Shown piece by piece: positions 17,616-27,342 of a stretch of 64,000 nt of DNA. A program made the translations under genes and the position numbers. The notes beneath the pieces are model-generated. The model saw nothing but the letters and a program-made list of their open reading frames with translations. It had not been told where the DNA came from and made no database searches. The DNA is from Natrinema amylolyticus_A (GTDB lineage: Archaea; Halobacteriota; Halobacteria; Halobacteriales; Natrialbaceae). Location of the stretch: the NCBI RefSeq assembly GCF_042678045.1, contig NZ_JBHUDI010000008.1, forward strand, positions 62,001 through 126,000, written 5' to 3'. Position 1 is the stretch's first letter. The number at the start of each line of letters is the position of its first letter.

Positions 17616-18383
17616 TTAGTCGTCAGCGACTGCCTTGCGGATCCGTGCTGCCAGCTCGTCATACCGTTCGGTATCCGGTCCTTTCTGAACATAGTCAGTA
17701 ACGCCAGTCTCGATCGCCTGGCTCGCAACTGTTTCACTCCCTTTCGCTGTGAACACAATGAAGGGAACGGTCGCGTCCTCTTCACGGACGGCTTTTAAAA
17801 AGTCGAGTCCGCTAATCGCCGGCATCTGATAGTCACTCACGATACAATCGAACGGCGCTTCCTCGAGTCGGGTCACCGCTTCGAGGGGACTCGTCGCAGT
17901 GGTGACGGTCATATCGTCGTTCTCGCGTTCGATGTAGGCACCGATCGCTTCGGGGAGTCCCGGTTCGTCGTCGACGAGCAATACGTGAATCTCCGTACGC
18001 CCGTCGAGTTGCTGTGTTTCGCGCACGCTCTCGAGTTGGAGCTGGTGGCGAACTGCGAGGTCGAGCCACTCGCCGATCTGGCCGTGAACGTCCGTAGACT
18101 CGGCTATCTGCTGTTCCGGATCGTACGTTATGAGCCCGGCGTTGACGAGTGTGGGAAACTGACTGTGATGTAACGACGCGCGCAACTGTTCGCGATTGGG
18201 CACCTGAGACTCGTCTCCGCTGATCTCTGTGATTACGTCAGTGAGTTCGTCGACTGTCGCCGCTCTGTGCTGGCGAAGGTGAAATAGCACGGTTCGCCGA
18301 TTCGCGTTGGCGAGGACGTGAAACAACTCATCGCTCGAGAGATCGGCGTGATCACGTCTACGCGGAGTACTATTGGTTCCCAT
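17616..18383 (-). CDS. Response regulator with N-terminal DUF7344-type winged helix
   Basis: 255 aa. The N-terminal about 110 residues have the DUF7344-like pattern: LSSDELFHVLANANRRTVLFHL, then LHHSQFPTLVNAGLI. The C-terminal REC domain begins IHVLLVDDEPG; the phospho-acceptor Asp is in CIVSDYQMP and the conserved Lys in VQKGPD. The order HTH-REC is inverted compared with classical OmpR. It likely controls transcription or acts as a phosphorelay output for the PAS kinase. The start at MGTNSTPRR is preferred over a longer one. Confidence 0.85.
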   Translation of the reverse strand: MGTNSTPRRRDHADLSSDELFHVLANANRRTVLFHLRQHRAATVDELTDVITEISGDESQVPNREQLRASLHHSQFPTLVNAGLITYDPEQQIAESTDVHGQIGEWLDLAVRHQLQLESVRETQQLDGRTEIHVLLVDDEPGLPEAIGAYIERENDDMTVTTATSPLEAVTRLEEAPFDCIVSDYQMPAISGLDFLKAVREEDATVPFIVFTAKGSETVASQAIETGVTDYVQKGPDTERYDELAARIRKAVADD

Positions 18384-18566
18384 ATCTGGTAGAGATGACC
18401 ACACAATCATAAGCATTATTTACAATTCTAAGATATTACAAAAATGGCCGATAGTCCGGCTATGTGGACGCCCTCTGAAGATAGCAGGTTCCCGTATCGG
18501 GGAGTACGAACGCCGGTATCGGTTTCGTTATACGGCTGGCGGGAAAACGGAAACGGCTAGCTGGCT

Positions 18567-19967
18567 CTACGTGGTCGGCTTGATATTCTGGTTCAGGCTG
18601 AAGAGGTTCGTCGGGTCATACTCATTTTTCAACGCGCTCAAGCGTTCGTACGTCGCCCCGAACGTGGTTTCCATGGTTTCATCGTTGTCCTCCAAGAAGC
18701 CCGGGAAGTTCAGGTAGACTGAACCGTCGGAGAACTGCCGCATGTCGTCCAGACAGTCCCGGACCCACTCCACGTTGGCACTGTCCATCTGGGGGTCCTC
18801 CCAGTTCGCCTCGACACCGAGGAGGTACGGTGCGTGCCGGCCGGCGAACGCACTCTCTTCGACGCCGATGTCGGTAATTGCGCCGCCTATCTGCCAGATA
18901 TCGACCGTCGAGAGCGGTGATGGAGCCGCGTCGGCCCAGTACGTGATCCGATCGATTGCCGACTCGGTGATTCCATCCAGATACAGTGATTTCCAGTAGT
19001 AACGCATTCCGTCAGGGTAGTCTTCGTCGAGGATCCGCTGGAAGTCGGCATAGGGCATCACCCCGCTGAAGTCCGCGAGCGGATCGGCGAGTCCTCGTAA
19101 CGGCGCCAGCTCCCCTGTGCCGACCTCGACGCCCCCGGAGTGACACCCCATGATGGCGAACTTCGGCTCGTAGAGAACGTCGGCGCCGAACAGTTCTTCA
19201 TCGGGAAGTTCACCAGCGAAGACGAGAGTGCTAACCTCGCGGGAAGCGGAATCGACGTACTCACGGTAAGCCGACAGGACGTCCGCCAAGTCGTCGCCGT
19301 GGTAGAACACCAGACAGGTTGCAACGTCCGGCCCGACCGGGTGGAGATCGAACTCGAAGCCGGTCACCACACCGAAGTTGCCGCCGCCACCGCGAAGTCC
19401 CCAGAAGAGCTCCTCGTTTTCCTCCTCGCTGGCGGTCAGAAACTCGCCGTCAGCTGTGACGAGATCTACGGAAACGAGGTTGTCACTTGTCAAGCCGTAT
19501 TTACACCGAAGATGCCCGATACCGCCGCCGAGCGTGAGTCCGGCGACGCCCGTGTCCGAGACGACACCGCCGGGCGTCGCCAGGCCGAACGACTGGGTTT
19601 CGTGATCGACGTCGGCCCACGTGGCACCACCCTGGACCCACGCCCGCTGTGCGTCAGGATCGACCCACACGCCCCGCATCTCCGAGAGGTCGATCACGAG
19701 GCCATCGTCACAGACGGCAGTCCCGGCGACGTTGTGGCCACCGCCCCGAACAGCCACGGGAAGGTCGGTCTCGCGGGCGAATTCGACAGCCTGGATGACG
19801 TCCGCCGCGCCTCGACACCGCGCAATCAGCTCTGGATACTTGTCGATCATCCCGTTCCAGACTGCGCGGGCGTCGTCGTAGTCGGCGTCGTCGGGCCGAA
19901 TGAGGTCGCCGTGCAGCGTTGCTTCGAACTGTTCGATCTGTTTGTCTTCGATCGTCGGTTGTGCCAT
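18567..19967 (-). CDS. FAD-linked oxidase, berberine-bridge-enzyme type
   Basis: 466 aa. PCMH-type FAD domain: VAVRGGGHNVAGTAVCDDG, in which the His should be covalently attached to FAD, TPGGVVSDTGVAGLTLGGG and GLRGGGGNFGVVT. The C-terminal BBE segment is YLNFPGFLEDN and NEYDPTNLFSLNQNI. The position of the second (cysteinyl) FAD link seen in bicovalent members reads SDN here, so one covalent bond is expected. An in-frame ATG at 20006 would add 13 residues. Substrate is unknown; an alcohol or sugar oxidase is possible. Confidence 0.88.
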   Translation of the reverse strand: MAQPTIEDKQIEQFEATLHGDLIRPDDADYDDARAVWNGMIDKYPELIARCRGAADVIQAVEFARETDLPVAVRGGGHNVAGTAVCDDGLVIDLSEMRGVWVDPDAQRAWVQGGATWADVDHETQSFGLATPGGVVSDTGVAGLTLGGGIGHLRCKYGLTSDNLVSVDLVTADGEFLTASEEENEELFWGLRGGGGNFGVVTGFEFDLHPVGPDVATCLVFYHGDDLADVLSAYREYVDSASREVSTLVFAGELPDEELFGADVLYEPKFAIMGCHSGGVEVGTGELAPLRGLADPLADFSGVMPYADFQRILDEDYPDGMRYYWKSLYLDGITESAIDRITYWADAAPSPLSTVDIWQIGGAITDIGVEESAFAGRHAPYLLGVEANWEDPQMDSANVEWVRDCLDDMRQFSDGSVYLNFPGFLEDNDETMETTFGATYERLSALKNEYDPTNLFSLNQNIKPTT

Positions 19968-20237
19968 ATCTGCTCTGTCGGTTGCGTGGCTGTTAGCCTC
20001 ATTCACGGAGAGACGTTCGACGGAATACGCACTGTTTCAGGATGTGAGAGGACTCTCATCTCGCGCACAAGATGGGTGTCTATTGAATTCCCAGTACTCA
20101 GCATAGGGATGTAGGTGGCGACGGTGATTTTGACCCCCTCTCTCCTTCGCTTCGTAGCAAGACCGCGTGGAGAAATAGGAGTTGTATCCAGCAGAACAAA
20201 ATCGGCACGAGAGTGTAATTGCTTCGTGCCGGTTGGT

Positions 20238-20639
20238 TTAGTCGTCCGCGGCGGCCTCCTCTTGTTCGCTGACGTACTCAACGATCTCGTCTGTCTCGGC
20301 GACGAACTCGTCATGGTCGTACTCGTTCCCGTGCAAGATTGTTGAGAAATACTGCGTATTGCTGGCAACGGTGATCGTTTCTTCGATTTCTTCCTCCGTC
20401 ACGTCGGTCAACCGTGCTTCCTCTTTGTGGAAGTAGGTGCAGTAGGGACACTTCGTCACGGCCGCTGCACTAAGCCCGACGAGCGCTTTCTCCCGTGCGG
20501 ACAGTTCGGTCTCCCCGAGGACGAGGTCTCGAAAGAGGCCCCAGCTGTGGTCGCTTGCTGGCTCTGCAAGAGGCTCCATGAAGCCTGGTACCTGTCCGAG
20601 CGCTTCTTCCATCTCCTGTATTGTTCGTTCTGATGCCAT
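20238..20639 (-). CDS. AhpD/carboxymuconolactone-decarboxylase-family protein
   Basis: 133 aa with the AhpD redox motif CPYCTYFH near residue 73 and an acidic helical tail. Such proteins act as alkylhydroperoxidase-like thiol reductants. The ATG chosen gives MASERTIQEMEEALG. It is divergent from an HTH regulator, which may control it. Confidence 0.85.
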   Translation of the reverse strand: MASERTIQEMEEALGQVPGFMEPLAEPASDHSWGLFRDLVLGETELSAREKALVGLSAAAVTKCPYCTYFHKEEARLTDVTEEEIEETITVASNTQYFSTILHGNEYDHDEFVAETDEIVEYVSEQEEAAADD

Positions 20640-20895
20640 TTTGGAACACCCCCGCGAAGTAATTATATGACTGAGAGGAATCAAATAGCTACCTCATGAA
20701 ATTCTCGCACTGTCTGCCGTCAACGCAGCCGCTGAAGATCAGTCCGTATATCCAAGCGGAAACTCCCGATCACATCGGTTGAATGCAGCCCTTTATTGCT
20801 ATTATTTCCTAATTGAAGGGTTCTAACTAACGGGTTTCGACATCAGCAGGACAGACTTTTCACCCGTGGCACTCTCTGCCAAACTAGTGGGTCCT

Positions 20896-21801
20896 ATGGA
20901 GTTCCACGAACGATCACTCGATGACGGACATCCGCCACCTGGGTCACCGATCCTAGAGGCCATCCTGGAAAATGCGCGGAACCAACAGTATCTCGGCGAA
21001 CGACTTGATGCAGCAGGCGAGCGTGTTGACACTGACCTGCTGGGGGACATCGTGCGACATGGACCCGTCTTGGAAGCGCTCCGCACGGAGTCGCTCGATC
21101 GTCGCGAGATCGAAGAGCACTTAGACGTCTCGCGGGCGACGAGTCACCGCTTCACGCAGTGGCTCGATGAACAGGGCTTCGTCGAAAAAATCGACGGCCG
21201 GTTCCAGTTGACCGGGGCCGGTGAGGCCGTTGCCGACGAGGTCCTCCGGTTCGAGGCGAACGTGCGTACTGTCCGCCGATTGTCACCGCTGTTGGACGTC
21301 ATCTGTAAGGACCACCAGGAGTTCGTTCTCGAACCGTTTGTGGACGCGACGGTCACGCTCGCTGAACCGGACGATCCCTACCAGCCGGTCGAACGGTTTC
21401 TCTCGTTACTCAGCGACTCCGAGACCTTCCGGGGGTTCAACACGACGCACATGGCACCGCTCGTGCTGGGTGAGTTCCACCACCAGATCTTCGAAGAGAC
21501 CGACACCGAAATCGTCTATCTGCCCACTATCGTCGAAAAACTGTTCGAGACGTACCCGGAGCGCGCCCGAGAGGCGATCGATCGCGGGCACCTGACCCTC
21601 CGGACACGTGATGAGCTCCCGTATGGTCTGGCTATTTTCGATGACCGCGTCGGAATCGGCGGCTACGACGAGTCCACTGGACTCATGCAGGTGTTCGTCG
21701 ATACGGATGCACCGATCGCGTGTGAGTGGGCCGACCGAATCTACGCGTCGGTTAGAGCAGATTCTGCACCACTCGACAAGCAAACAGAGCTAATCGGGTG
21801 A
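20896..21801 (+). CDS. HTH transcriptional regulator with C-terminal sensor domain
   Basis: 301 aa. After an N-terminal linker there is a winged helix: LRTESLDRREIEEHLDVSRATSHRF with wing KIDGRFQLTGAGEA. The remaining about 180 residues resemble the haloarchaeal/methanogen DUF1724-like ligand domain (FNTTHMAPLVLGEF, then YGLAIFDDRVGIGGYDE). It is divergent from the AhpD-like gene, so it may regulate the peroxidase in response to stress. An upstream start at 20866 is less likely. Confidence 0.78.
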   Translation: MEFHERSLDDGHPPPGSPILEAILENARNQQYLGERLDAAGERVDTDLLGDIVRHGPVLEALRTESLDRREIEEHLDVSRATSHRFTQWLDEQGFVEKIDGRFQLTGAGEAVADEVLRFEANVRTVRRLSPLLDVICKDHQEFVLEPFVDATVTLAEPDDPYQPVERFLSLLSDSETFRGFNTTHMAPLVLGEFHHQIFEETDTEIVYLPTIVEKLFETYPERAREAIDRGHLTLRTRDELPYGLAIFDDRVGIGGYDESTGLMQVFVDTDAPIACEWADRIYASVRADSAPLDKQTELIG

Positions 21802-22240
21802 TATCAGTACCTTCGTATTTTCCGGAAGTTTGCACCCGTCGGGGTATATGGGGTGACCCTGCCGTTCGGCGTCACCATCCCGGACTTCAGGGTACCGCTC
21901 GAAAATCGCGCTGCGGTTTTTGAACGTAGGCAAAATGCAGGCGACGGAGGCACACCCGGAGATGTGCGCTTGAATCGCGGGCCGCTGAACGTAAGCGGGG
22001 AATACGTGCCTTCTGCCTCTGCATAGAACAGGGTGTGTGAACAGTTTCAGTTGTTACTATCGGTTCGATCGGAGGACCGACCCGCCGCAGTCGGGCGATT
22101 ACATCTCCGAAAAGATGGGCGCTGTCTGAACCGAACCGGTCCGCACTGCCACGACTCTCATACGGTCTGCTGCCACGAGTTGCCGGCGCGTCCGCAGGAC
22201 GGCGTGCGGCCGCACCGGTACTGACCGACAGGAGTCCATA
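21802..22240. other. Gene-free stretch with palindromic repeats B (copy 1) and a C fragment
   Basis: No convincing gene. It contains family B copy 1, and a short CAGTTTCAGTTGTTAC piece near 22042 that matches the end of family C. The remainder is unrecognised. Confidence 0.6.
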
Positions 22241-22244
22241 TCAG
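22157..22244. repeat. Palindromic repeat, family B, copy 1
   Basis: 88 bp starting CTCATACGGTCTGCTG and ending GGAGTCCATATCAG. The ends are imperfect inverted repeats (ATACGG / CCATAT), and two GC-rich internal stems are visible. A second copy is at 38967-39054 with the same length and order of blocks. Confidence 0.72.
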
Positions 22245-23320
22245 GCGGACTCGTTTTGATCGAGTAACTGCCCCCGGTACAGCTCGGCGATGTCTCGGTC
22301 GAACTCATCGATGGAGACGACGTCACTGTCGTCGAGATCGTCGTACTGCTCGACGTACGTCGTCGCGTCCGTCTCGTCGCCGAACGGCAACGGGTTTAGC
22401 CGCATCGGATCCTCGACCCGGTCGGAATCGGTCTCGAGCACGAACCTCGCCTGGAACGCGTCGATCAGTTCACGGGTCTCGAAATCGTTCACCCACGCCC
22501 CCGTGATCGACGCATCGGTCGCGGCGAACTGCTCGGGGACGACGTAATACGTGGCCAGACAGCCGGGCGTGCAGAAGTACGCGCGCTCGCTGTCCTCGTG
22601 GACGAGTTGTGCGTTCCAGTCGGGGTACTCCGCAGGAACCATGTTACAGACCGCACAGTTCGCATCCGATGGCACGTCGGTCGGCTCGACCGCATCGTCC
22701 GCGTCCGATCCCCCGTCGTGCAGTGCAGCGGCGACGTCCTCGGTCCGGACGAGCTGGCCCCTGATCTCGCCTGCAGGGTGCGTTTCGGTGTGAACGTTCA
22801 CGTACGTGTTTTCGTTCCTGATCTCGTCGACGAGAGCCTCGAGGCTCTCTCCCTCGAGGTCGCCGGTGAGATGCTCTTCGGTGATCGTTCCGGTCGCGAG
22901 GATGCCGTCGAACCGTCCGTCCTGCAGTTCGGGCTCGTCGGCGTCGGGACCGGGATAGAGCCACACCACGACGGGGCCCTCCTCGCCGGACGAGCCGAGG
23001 TGGATGTGTGCCTGGTTAGTGTCTTCGATGGCAGTAACCAATAACGCGTACTCGAGTTCACTCCCATCTTCGCTTAGACTGACCACTGCACCGCCAGTCG
23101 CTGTTGTCTCGACCGGCTCGAGCTGTTGATCGCCGGTCAATGCACCCACGAAAAGCCCGCTCGAGTCTTCTGAGTCGTCTTCGGCGGGAGAAGACGATTG
23201 TGCGGCCCCGGTCGCCCCGAGTCCGGTTCCAAGCGCCGTCGCTGTGCCGAGAGCCATGAGTGTGCGCCTGTGGATGCCGAGAGCGTTTCGCGCCGTTGAT
23301 CGTGAGTCATCGTCGGTCAT
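22241..23320 (-). CDS. Exported CHRD-NosL fusion protein
   Basis: 359 aa. A Tat-like leader (HRRTLMALGTATALGTGLG) is followed by a CHRD domain (about residues 55-185) with AHIHLGSSGEEGPVVVWLY and VHTETHPAGEIRGQL. The C-terminal half is NosL-like: CAVCNMVPAEYPDWNAQLV, then YFCTPGCLATYYV, copper-binding Cys/Met residues. NosL carries Cu(I) to nitrous oxide reductase. The fusion suggests an extracellular copper chaperone or sensor with a CHRD adhesion or structural domain. GGTGGT precedes the chosen ATG. Confidence 0.85.
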   Translation of the reverse strand: MTDDDSRSTARNALGIHRRTLMALGTATALGTGLGATGAAQSSSPAEDDSEDSSGLFVGALTGDQQLEPVETTATGGAVVSLSEDGSELEYALLVTAIEDTNQAHIHLGSSGEEGPVVVWLYPGPDADEPELQDGRFDGILATGTITEEHLTGDLEGESLEALVDEIRNENTYVNVHTETHPAGEIRGQLVRTEDVAAALHDGGSDADDAVEPTDVPSDANCAVCNMVPAEYPDWNAQLVHEDSERAYFCTPGCLATYYVVPEQFAATDASITGAWVNDFETRELIDAFQARFVLETDSDRVEDPMRLNPLPFGDETDATTYVEQYDDLDDSDVVSIDEFDRDIAELYRGQLLDQNESA

Positions 23321-23605
23321 ACCACCTTCCACACGAGTATCGACGGTAAAGTCAGCACTTGCAATGCCATCGCGAGTTAATCCGCGCACGTGTATCGTGT
23401 GGCGGTTGCTGATAAATAATTGAATAGCAACCGACCTGAAGTCATCACGATGGCCGATCCGGTCGGCGACCGGATCGAGTCGGCACTCGACTCGATGGTT
23501 CCCATCGTTGAGTGGGTATCCAGCAGAGAAACATACTCAGTTACATGACCTTACAGCGGTGTATCTCTTGGATAACAAATATCGAATCAACTGAACACCT
23601 GTGAC

Positions 23606-23890
23606 ATGGATGACCTCACGGGGTTTCAACGCGACCTGCTGTATGTGATCGCCGGGTTCGATCGCCCATCCGGACAGGACGTCAAGGAAGAGATCGAGGG
23701 CTACTACAGCAGCGAGATCAACCACGGTCGATTGTATCCGAATCTCGACACCATCGTCAACAAAGGCCTCGTCGAAAAAGGGGAACTCGACAGACGAACG
23801 AACTATTATACGATTACAGCGGACGGCGAGCAAGCGATTGTGGAACGACAGGAGTGGAAATCACAGTACATCGACTATAGTAGCTACTGA
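23606..23890 (+). CDS. PadR-family winged-helix regulator
   Basis: 94 aa, a minimal PadR protein: LTGFQRDLLYVIAGFDRPSG, EINHGRLYPNLDTIV (recognition helix), and wing DRRTNYYTITADGE. A close paralogue is on the other strand near 46.8 kb, differing at about one residue in five. No effector domain is present. Haloarchaeal genomes carry many such small PadR proteins; targets are unknown. Confidence 0.85.
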   Translation: MDDLTGFQRDLLYVIAGFDRPSGQDVKEEIEGYYSSEINHGRLYPNLDTIVNKGLVEKGELDRRTNYYTITADGEQAIVERQEWKSQYIDYSSY

Positions 23891-24676
23891 ACGTCGTTGC
23901 ATGGCTAAAACCCGCTCGGATGGGCCTGGGGTGATAGCCGCCGAGCGGAGCCAGGGCAGGAACAGAGACGAATAGTTGATTGGATCTGCCTATGTCGCGC
24001 ATGTGGGGTACGCGACAGCGGATATGTTCGGCGTTGGTATTATCAACTTCATTCCGATTCTCACTCACTCGGAACCGTCCCGGAGACACACCTGCCTCGA
24101 AGACGGAACTGATCTGTTCGCGGACCCTGGGATGACAGTCTCGGTGTGCCGGCCTCTGCACGCTGTACGACGATCGTTTCGGAGAGTTCACTGTTCGGCG
24201 TCGTCCCGCTAGAACGGGTCGACTCGAGTCAGGAACGATACTAACAACTGAAACGATTTACACACTGATCGCACAGCGGTCGTGCGATCAGGTGTGCACT
24301 GACTGTCAGTGGCACGAACGTCTCACAGAGATTCGGTACAACGAGTTGTGACGGCGGCCCGGGTTTGCTCGTTCACCGAGATCCGTTCAGGATCACTCAC
24401 TGCGAAGTTGCGATAGATTCAACAAATCCCTTGCCATACGATAGCATGGCTGCCAGGGCAGCCAACGAGGACAGTCGTTTGCCGCAACTCGAGGGTGAGG
24501 CTGGTGTCCCTCCCAACACTACTCGCCCTCTCCTGTGACTCTCGTTACTCGCCGTAGCGTCAGGTAGCAGACTCGGGACGAGCGGTCATCACCTCGAGCC
24601 AGTGACGAACGTGTCGTCTAACACAGCTATTTGATCGTTGGCTGTCAATCGATGACCGATGCAGCCAGGGATCGGC
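23891..24676. other. 786-bp gene-poor stretch containing palindromic repeat C
   Basis: No supported gene on either strand. The only feature seen is family C copy 1. The rest is moderately GC-rich, with stop codons in all frames. Confidence 0.55.
24240..24312. repeat. Palindromic repeat, family C, copy 1
   Basis: About 73 bp: CTAACAACTGAAACGATTTA, then a perfect stem TGATCGCAC-N7-GTGCGATCA (24267-24291), then TGCACTGACTGTCAGT. A truncated copy is at 55232-55280 in inverse orientation, and a fragment is near 22040. Confidence 0.72.
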
Positions 24677-24814
24677 ATGGAGTGTCAGTCTTCGGACGGC
24701 GAGAGCAGTGACGACGATAGCTGCGACAACTGTGGGGCCACACTAGAATGGACGCTCGACCCTGATGGTGTCCAACGCTTGGAATGCCCAGCCTGCGGTT
24801 CCCGATCAACCTGA
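24677..24814 (+). CDS. 45-aa zinc-finger microprotein
   Basis: A short ORF starting MECQSSDGESSDDD with two CxxC pairs, CDNC near residue 16 and CPAC near residue 38, a four-cysteine zinc ribbon. The intervening LEWTLDPDGVQRLE is a short beta hairpin. It is typical of haloarchaeal zinc-finger microproteins. It stands alone, just outside the mycofactocin locus, which runs on the opposite strand. Function is unknown. Confidence 0.65.
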   Translation: MECQSSDGESSDDDSCDNCGATLEWTLDPDGVQRLECPACGSRST

Positions 24815-24885
24815 GGCGAACCACGCGCGTACTGCCGGTTGTCCGTCGGTTCCGAGGCAACTGCGCGCGACTCGCTGTCACGAGG

Positions 24886-26379
24886 TCATACTCGGAGGCG
24901 AAACCGAGCGACCGGTGAGAGATGGGCGAGCGTTCGGTGTCCGATCGCTCCACGATAGACCCCGAGTTGGTAGCCGAGGTGATCGGTGAGGTAGTACTGT
25001 CCGTACCGGAGCGGCGAGACCGCCGGCCGGTGGACGGCGTACTCGACGGCAGCAGGGAGGGCGACAACGACCGACAGCGCGAGGGCGACCGCCGTCCCGA
25101 CCGACGTAGGGACGAGTACAACGGCGAGGAGTGCGACCGGAATCGCGTAGTAGCGCGTCACCTCCCTCGAGAGCGCGTACACCGTCGACAGCGTACTTCG
25201 GAGCAGGCTCCGGACGACGGCACCCGTCTCGACAGCGGTCCGCAGTCGACGAGCAGTCCGGACGACCGCGAGCGTCGAGTAGCCGACGACGGCAGCGCCG
25301 ATCACGCCGCCAGCGAGGAGGGTCGTCCCGCCGATAGCCGCTGCGACGGCCGAGAGGGCGACGAGGACGAGCCAGATCGGGAGCCCGACGGCGTCGCCGT
25401 GGCCGTACGTGCGAGCGAGCAGCGCTTCCGAGGAGCCGTAGTCCGCCCGTCGGGACGCGAACGATCGGATGCTGGTCCGATATGCGTGTTCGACGACGCC
25501 CATCGGCGTGTAGACGACGTCGTAGCCGTCCTCGAGGGCGCGCCAGCAGACATCGACGTCCTCGGCGACGTTTCGGTCCGGGAACGGAACCGATTCGAAA
25601 ACCTCGCGCCTGCCGACGAGGTTTGCCGTCGGAAGATACGGCGTCTGGCCGTCCCGCCTGATGCGCGCCGCGTACGCGCCCATGTCGAGCGAGGAGTTGA
25701 CGCCCTCGTAGACGTCCGCTGGCGTCTCCCCCGCAGGTCGGATTCGGCCGCCGACGAGGTCGTGGGCGGCAAGAACGGGAACGAGTTCGGCGAGCCACGT
25801 CTCCCTCGGCCGGCAGTCGGCGTCGGTGAAGGCGATCACGTCGTAGCTCGTCGCCTCGACGCCGTGGTTGCGAGACGCGCCGATCCCGAGCGGGTCGGTC
25901 GCCGAGCCGACCGAGACGTACTCGAGTCGGCCCGCATCCGCGAGCGAGTGTGAACGCGCCAGTGCTGCTGTGCCGTCGGTTGAGCCGTCGTCGACCACGA
26001 CCACCTCGTACTCATCGTACGCGAGTGTCGCTAGCGCGTCGAGACACACCTGCAGGTTCGCGCGGTCGTTCCTGACAGTGACGACGACCGAGACCGGGGG
26101 ACGATGCGCTGCGTCGCGTGCGGGCGCCCACTCGAGAAAGCCCCGCTGGTGAAGCCCGTCGAGGATGCGAGCGACCGCCGATCGGTCGTAGCCGGTCGCC
26201 GCTGCGATCGCTGTGGGGGAGGTAAATGCCGTCGTCTCGAGTTCGGAAACGACGTCGACGGCGCTCTCGTTCAGCGTCGTCACGGCGAGTGGCCGCCTCG
26301 AGACGAACACGCCGGAGCGAAGCGAGACACCGTCCCACAGCCGATACCGACCGAGCGCGTCGCGTGAGGCGTCCCCCAT
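24886..26379 (-). CDS. mftF: Mycofactocin glycosyltransferase MftF
   Basis: 497 aa. The N-terminal about 90 residues look like a winged-helix/PqqD-like module (TGYDRSAVARILDGLHQRGF). The GT2 domain follows: PPVSVVVTVRNDRANL, VVVDDGSTDGT and VIAFTDADCRP with the DxD-like motif. Four or so transmembrane helices lie toward the C-terminus. MftF adds beta-1,4-glucose units to premycofactocin in actinobacteria, giving the mature glycosylated cofactor. The ATG is 3 bases past the mftC stop. Context (mftA-B-C) makes the call strong. Confidence 0.88.
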   Translation of the reverse strand: MGDASRDALGRYRLWDGVSLRSGVFVSRRPLAVTTLNESAVDVVSELETTAFTSPTAIAAATGYDRSAVARILDGLHQRGFLEWAPARDAAHRPPVSVVVTVRNDRANLQVCLDALATLAYDEYEVVVVDDGSTDGTAALARSHSLADAGRLEYVSVGSATDPLGIGASRNHGVEATSYDVIAFTDADCRPRETWLAELVPVLAAHDLVGGRIRPAGETPADVYEGVNSSLDMGAYAARIRRDGQTPYLPTANLVGRREVFESVPFPDRNVAEDVDVCWRALEDGYDVVYTPMGVVEHAYRTSIRSFASRRADYGSSEALLARTYGHGDAVGLPIWLVLVALSAVAAAIGGTTLLAGGVIGAAVVGYSTLAVVRTARRLRTAVETGAVVRSLLRSTLSTVYALSREVTRYYAIPVALLAVVLVPTSVGTAVALALSVVVALPAAVEYAVHRPAVSPLRYGQYYLTDHLGYQLGVYRGAIGHRTLAHLSPVARFRLRV

Positions 26380-26382
26380 CCG

Positions 26383-27342
26383 TTAGTCGTCCGAAAGGAT
26401 CGCCCGGAGCTGGGGGTCCTCGCCGCTGGGATCGGAACTTCCCATCGCGACCGCAGGACACCCCTCGTGGCCGTCGATCTGGCTCCGGAGCGACGCGATG
26501 TTGCTCCAGGCGGCTGCGAATCCATCTTCGGTGACGTTGCCCGCGGCGAGGTCATCCCACTGGGTGAACGCACACGGGTAGACATCGCCGACGGGATCGA
26601 CGAGACACGTGAGCGAGCCGGCACCGCACTGTTTGAGCGTCTCGTTTCGAACCTCGCCGAGCGCGTTGAGATAGAAAAACGAGTCGCCAGTCCTGACGTC
26701 GGGCCTGTCCTCGAGCCAGCCGTGGAGAAACCGGATCTGGTCGGGCTCGAGTCGGAACCGGTCCCAGGCGTCTTCACCGCGGCCGCTCGGACGGAACCGG
26801 TTGAGTCGAAGGCCGGCACCGTGTGCGTCGGCCAGCTCGTAGATCTCGGGCAGGTCGGCGACGTTCTGTGACGTGACGACCGTGTTCACCGTCGTTCCGA
26901 TGTCGCGGTCCGCGAGTCGCTCGAGCGCGTCGACGACGGTGTCGTAAACGCCCTCGCCACGGATCGCGTCGTTCTCCGCGCGGAGCCCGTCGAGGCTCAC
27001 CTGCAGGAACAGCGGATCCATCGCCTCGAGTGTGTCGAGGGTCTCCGCGTCGAGTTGCGTGCCGTTCGTGCTCACACACGTCGAGATATCCCGGTCGGTG
27101 AGTTCCGCGAGCAACTCGAGCATGTCGGGGCGGACGAACGGTTCGCCGCCGCCGATGTTGACCTGAAAGACGTCCAGTTCGTCGAGTTCGTCGATGAACG
27201 CCTTCGCTTCCCCGGTCGTCAGTTCGTTCGGTCGCTGGTGGCCGGGGCCGCTGCCCGAAAGACAGTGGTCACAGTGGAGGTTACAGCCGAGACTTACTTC
27301 CCACGTGATCGTCACCGGTGCCGAAAGCGGTTCAGTGTGCAT
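26383..27342 (-). CDS. mftC: Mycofactocin radical SAM maturase MftC
   Basis: 319 aa. The radical-SAM cluster is C20-x3-C24-x2-C27 (GCNLHCDHC), followed by NIGGGEPFVRPDM. The C-terminal SPASM-type cysteines lie in KQCGAGSLTCLVDPVGDVYPC and EGCPAV. MftC oxidatively decarboxylates the C-terminal Tyr of MftA and forms the Val-Tyr crosslink. The start MHTEPLSAP overlaps the end of mftB. It is downstream of the precursor and its chaperone in the standard A-B-C order. Confidence 0.92.
   Translation of the reverse strand: MHTEPLSAPVTITWEVSLGCNLHCDHCLSGSGPGHQRPNELTTGEAKAFIDELDELDVFQVNIGGGEPFVRPDMLELLAELTDRDISTCVSTNGTQLDAETLDTLEAMDPLFLQVSLDGLRAENDAIRGEGVYDTVVDALERLADRDIGTTVNTVVTSQNVADLPEIYELADAHGAGLRLNRFRPSGRGEDAWDRFRLEPDQIRFLHGWLEDRPDVRTGDSFFYLNALGEVRNETLKQCGAGSLTCLVDPVGDVYPCAFTQWDDLAAGNVTEDGFAAAWSNIASLRSQIDGHEGCPAVAMGSSDPSGEDPQLRAILSDD

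Noticed and set aside
16802..17785. 327-codon minus-strand frame over the gene-free stretch
   Set aside because: Arg-rich, without family motifs, and it runs into the response regulator gene.
24922..25953. 343-codon frame on the plus strand
   Set aside because: Antisense shadow of mftF.
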